Shown here: positions 62,170 through 64,000 of the stretch, piece by piece | Numbering within the stretch: position 1 is the first letter of the stretch | Layout: every line of letters starts with the position of its first letter | Assembly: GCA_947167105.1 (NCBI GenBank) | Contig: CAMVGU010000007.1 | Span: 49,906 to 113,905 of the forward strand | Direction of reading: 5' to 3' | Origin: an uncultured Selenomonas sp. | GTDB taxonomy: Bacteria > Bacillota > Negativicutes > Selenomonadales > Selenomonadaceae | DNA length: 64,000 nt | Made by a program: the position numbers and the translations under genes | The notes under the pieces: generated by a model | The model's database searches: none | Seen by the model: only the letters and a program-made list of their open reading frames with translations | Told to the model about the DNA's origin: nothing

Positions 62170-63399
62170 ATGGGAAATGAGCAATGGATATGTGCTAAGT
62201 GCGGAACATTAAGTTCCGGAAAATTTTGTACGCGCTGTGGAACGCCGCAACCTCAGCGCGTAAGCCTGCAAAAAAAATGGTTATGTTCAAAGTGCGGGAA
62301 GGAGAATATCGGAAAGTTTTGCGTATATTGTGGCCATGAAGCTGGTAAGCCAGCAACTTTTAAGAAAGAGCAAAGGCTGGCGGACACACAACTATTCCCG
62401 GCTACAGGCACAATGGAAAGTCTCGGCGAAGCAACAAATCCCAACGAGTTTCATGAGGGTCAATATCCAGCAGGGAATAAAAAGAATTACTTTTGGATGC
62501 TTTTGATTGTACTTTTGCTGGGAGCGGGAGCAGGTTACTTCTATACGATGCAGACGGCTCAGGTACCTGACACTGCGTCACAACAACAGAACCAGGAAAA
62601 GAAGGAGGAGAATCAGGAAGTAAAAGCAGAACCGTTCCTTCGGTCAGATTCTGGGGCAGGTATCGGCAAGGTATTCATCGGAGAGAGCCTGGATCAAGTC
62701 CGGGAAGATATGGGACAAGAAAACAAAATGGAGGCCAGAAATAACGGATTAACGGCCTACGTTTATGATGATATTAACGTGATTGTAACGAATAACATAG
62801 TTACTGGCCTTGAATCGAACAGTGACAAAGTTGCTACCCAAAAAGGTATTCACCAAAACTCTTCTCTGGATGAGGTGCTGGCGGCCTATGGGCAGGACGC
62901 GATCATAAGCCCTTATGAAGAACTTGAACTATATGAATATGATACTCCCACGGATAACGGAATGAATATGCGTTTGCGCTTTGCGATGAACAAAGACAAG
63001 AAGGTAGAGTATATCAGCATCAGAAAGGTAGAAGGCGAGTCCGGCGCACAAGTAGAGTATGAAGTGGATTTAGGAAGAGTTGAAGCAACGGCCAGGAATG
63101 TTTTAAGTGAGTTTCATAGATATATTACGCAACATCAACTGAGAAATGCCTATAATTGCCTGAGTGTCAATATGCAAAACCGCATGACTTATGATGGATG
63201 GGCTTCAGGTTTTAGGAATACGGTAAGCAGCAACGTATCTAACGTTCGTGCGGTTTCTGTCAAAGAAAATCGCGTTGTGTTAGCCTATAATTTGACGGCA
63301 GTGGACAACCCGGGAGGTAGGAGCTATTACCATGGCACTGCCACGGTAATACATACGGCAGAAGGGTGGAAAATTGACTATATTGAAAACCACAGATAA
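62170..63399 (+). CDS. double zinc-ribbon membrane protein with NTF2-like C-terminus
   Basis: 409 residues from ATG 62170 (GCGTGAGGA upstream). Two zinc ribbons (CAKCGTLSSGKFCTRCG and CSKCGKENIGKFCVYCG). A transmembrane helix (about 105-122) is followed by a Gln/Glu linker, a middle domain of about 120 residues (IGKVFIGESLDQVREDMG onward) and a C-terminal domain, LRNAYNCLSVNMQNRMTYDGWASGF to TAEGWKIDYI, that is shared with the protein at 21561. The shared domain suggests related roles in the envelope. Confidence 0.7.
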   Translation: MGNEQWICAKCGTLSSGKFCTRCGTPQPQRVSLQKKWLCSKCGKENIGKFCVYCGHEAGKPATFKKEQRLADTQLFPATGTMESLGEATNPNEFHEGQYPAGNKKNYFWMLLIVLLLGAGAGYFYTMQTAQVPDTASQQQNQEKKEENQEVKAEPFLRSDSGAGIGKVFIGESLDQVREDMGQENKMEARNNGLTAYVYDDINVIVTNNIVTGLESNSDKVATQKGIHQNSSLDEVLAAYGQDAIISPYEELELYEYDTPTDNGMNMRLRFAMNKDKKVEYISIRKVEGESGAQVEYEVDLGRVEATARNVLSEFHRYITQHQLRNAYNCLSVNMQNRMTYDGWASGFRNTVSSNVSNVRAVSVKENRVVLAYNLTAVDNPGGRSYYHGTATVIHTAEGWKIDYIENHR

Positions 63400-63507
63400 A
63401 AACGATCTTGATGCACAGCTGTGATATTATTCTCGGAAGTTTTGTGCGTATTGCCGGTATGTATGGAATATATAGAACCGAATTATGCCATCGCCCTTTG
63501 GGGTGAA

Positions 63508-63553
63508 ATCCTCGAAATCCCTTGCTGTAAGGGGCTTCGGGGATTATTTTTTT
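63508..63553 (+). terminator. intrinsic terminator
   Basis: ATCCTCGAAATCCCTT / AGGGGCTTCGGGGAT stem followed by a T-run, downstream of the zinc-ribbon genes. Confidence 0.75.
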
Positions 63554-63589
63554 CTGGGTACCGTGCTAGACAAGTTCAAGATTTTGCAA

Positions 63590-63646
63590 AAGAGGCAAAA
63601 GATGTCCCTCGCACTTACAAAAGTTGGGGACATCTTCTGCCTCTTT
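63590..63646. terminator. long hairpin, likely terminator
   Basis: GAGGCAAAAGATGTCCC / GGGACATCTTCTGCCTC arms, just before the resolvase remnant. Between 63400 and 63707 nothing else is seen. Confidence 0.7.
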
Positions 63647-63707
63647 ATATAAGACTTCCTCTAAAATTAGAAGAGTGTTTTTTTACATTTTGAAGGAGGA
63701 ATTCTAT

Positions 63708-63968
63708 ATGGATCTCAACAACATTTGTAACTCCCGGCAGAACAGCGAGGTTGATGGTATCACCTACGGATACATCAGAGTTTCTACCACCACGCAGCAT
63801 GATGACCGTCAACGGATTGCCATGTAGGAATTCGGCATCACGGCGGAGCACATTTTTGCCGACAAGCAGAGCGGCAAAGATTTTGATCGCCCAGCTTATG
63901 TGGCAATGATGGCGACCCTGCAACCTGGCGATACGGTGGTGGTTCAGGCGTGTTTCAAATCTGCCTAA
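63708..63968 (+). pseudogene. serine recombinase (resolvase) remnant
   Basis: Starts at ATG 63708 with a strong ribosome binding site (GAAGGAGGAATTC). YGYIRVSTTTQHDDRQRIAM is the resolvase N-terminus with the catalytic Ser. Then TAG at 63825 interrupts the frame, which goes on as EFGITAEHIFADKQSGKDFD, RPAYVAMMATLQPGDTVVV before it diverges and stops. The C-terminal DNA-binding part is absent. It is inactive unless the amber codon is read through and another exon-like part exists beyond, which the sequence does not show. Confidence 0.85.
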
Positions 63969-64000
63969 ATTCGGGTAACACTTCCTGGTGCCAAAATTAT

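Noticed and set aside
63421..63693. 90-codon open frame before the resolvase remnant
   Set aside because: It covers two terminator hairpins and has no ribosome binding site or similarity to any known protein.

Overview
The window looks like a chromosomal segment of a diderm Firmicute (Negativicutes), most likely Selenomonas or a close relative. The reasons are propionate-type methylmalonyl-CoA mutase genes under a cobalamin riboswitch, a Firmicutes-style suf operon ending in sufU, strong AGGAGG-type ribosome binding sites, and several CsgG-like and LPP20/FlgT-like envelope proteins that make sense only with an outer membrane. The genus is inferred from gene content, not from a marker gene.

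Layout. 0-6 kb: an operon of two helix-hairpin-helix proteins, a DUF2997-like protein, a radical-SAM activase-like protein and a zinc-ribbon membrane protein, then small secreted proteins, a MORN-like lipoprotein and a coiled-coil membrane protein bracketed by an 89-bp direct repeat. 6-8 kb: an Rpn/PD-(D/E)XK nuclease gene and a DeoR regulator. 8-16 kb: UDP-galactopyranose mutase (glf), an AdoCbl riboswitch with terminator, mutA-mutB-meaB and an MsrA-like protein without the catalytic Cys. 16-17 kb: a chimera of a rubrerythrin 3' end and a glf 3' end. 17.2-34.7 kb: an accessory island of exported proteins. It holds FlgT/LPP20-like and CsgG-like proteins, a dockerin protein, a zinc-ribbon/DUF805 protein, two cell-wall hydrolases and two tandem copies of a three-gene cassette (A-B-C), where C is CsgG-like. 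34.8-38.2 kb: mazEF, rubrerythrin, a LacI regulator and an exported protein. 38.4-39.9 kb: a DUF4869-like protein with a P-loop ATPase. 40-43 kb: a MITE-like element and a sucrose hydrolase plus permease operon with two palindromic operators. 43-45 kb: a second Rpn nuclease and an extremely acidic zinc-ribbon repeat protein. 45-50 kb: an IscR-like regulator divergent from sufCBDSU. 50-57 kb: metY with an elaborate operator region, an HD-GYP response regulator, an Hpt protein, a hybrid histidine kinase and an orphan metY 3' fragment. 57-60 kb: trpE/trpG (or pabB/pabA) and a flavodoxin lipoprotein. 60-64 kb: three zinc-ribbon membrane proteins and a broken resolvase.

How the parts fit. The mut genes with their MeaB chaperone give the succinate-propionate step. 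suf supplies Fe-S clusters. scrB and the permease take up and cleave sucrose. Hpt, HD-GYP and the hybrid kinase look like a phosphorelay ending in c-di-GMP turnover. The less understood part is the exported/CsgG island together with the scattered zinc-ribbon membrane proteins. One of these (21.5 kb) shares its C-terminal domain with another (62.2 kb), which suggests a related envelope function.

A recurring oddity is orphan 3' gene ends: the lipoprotein tail at 5.1 kb, rubrerythrin and glf at 16.1-17.1 kb, and metY at 56.5 kb. This points to repeated partial duplication or recombination. No tRNA, rRNA or CRISPR array was seen.
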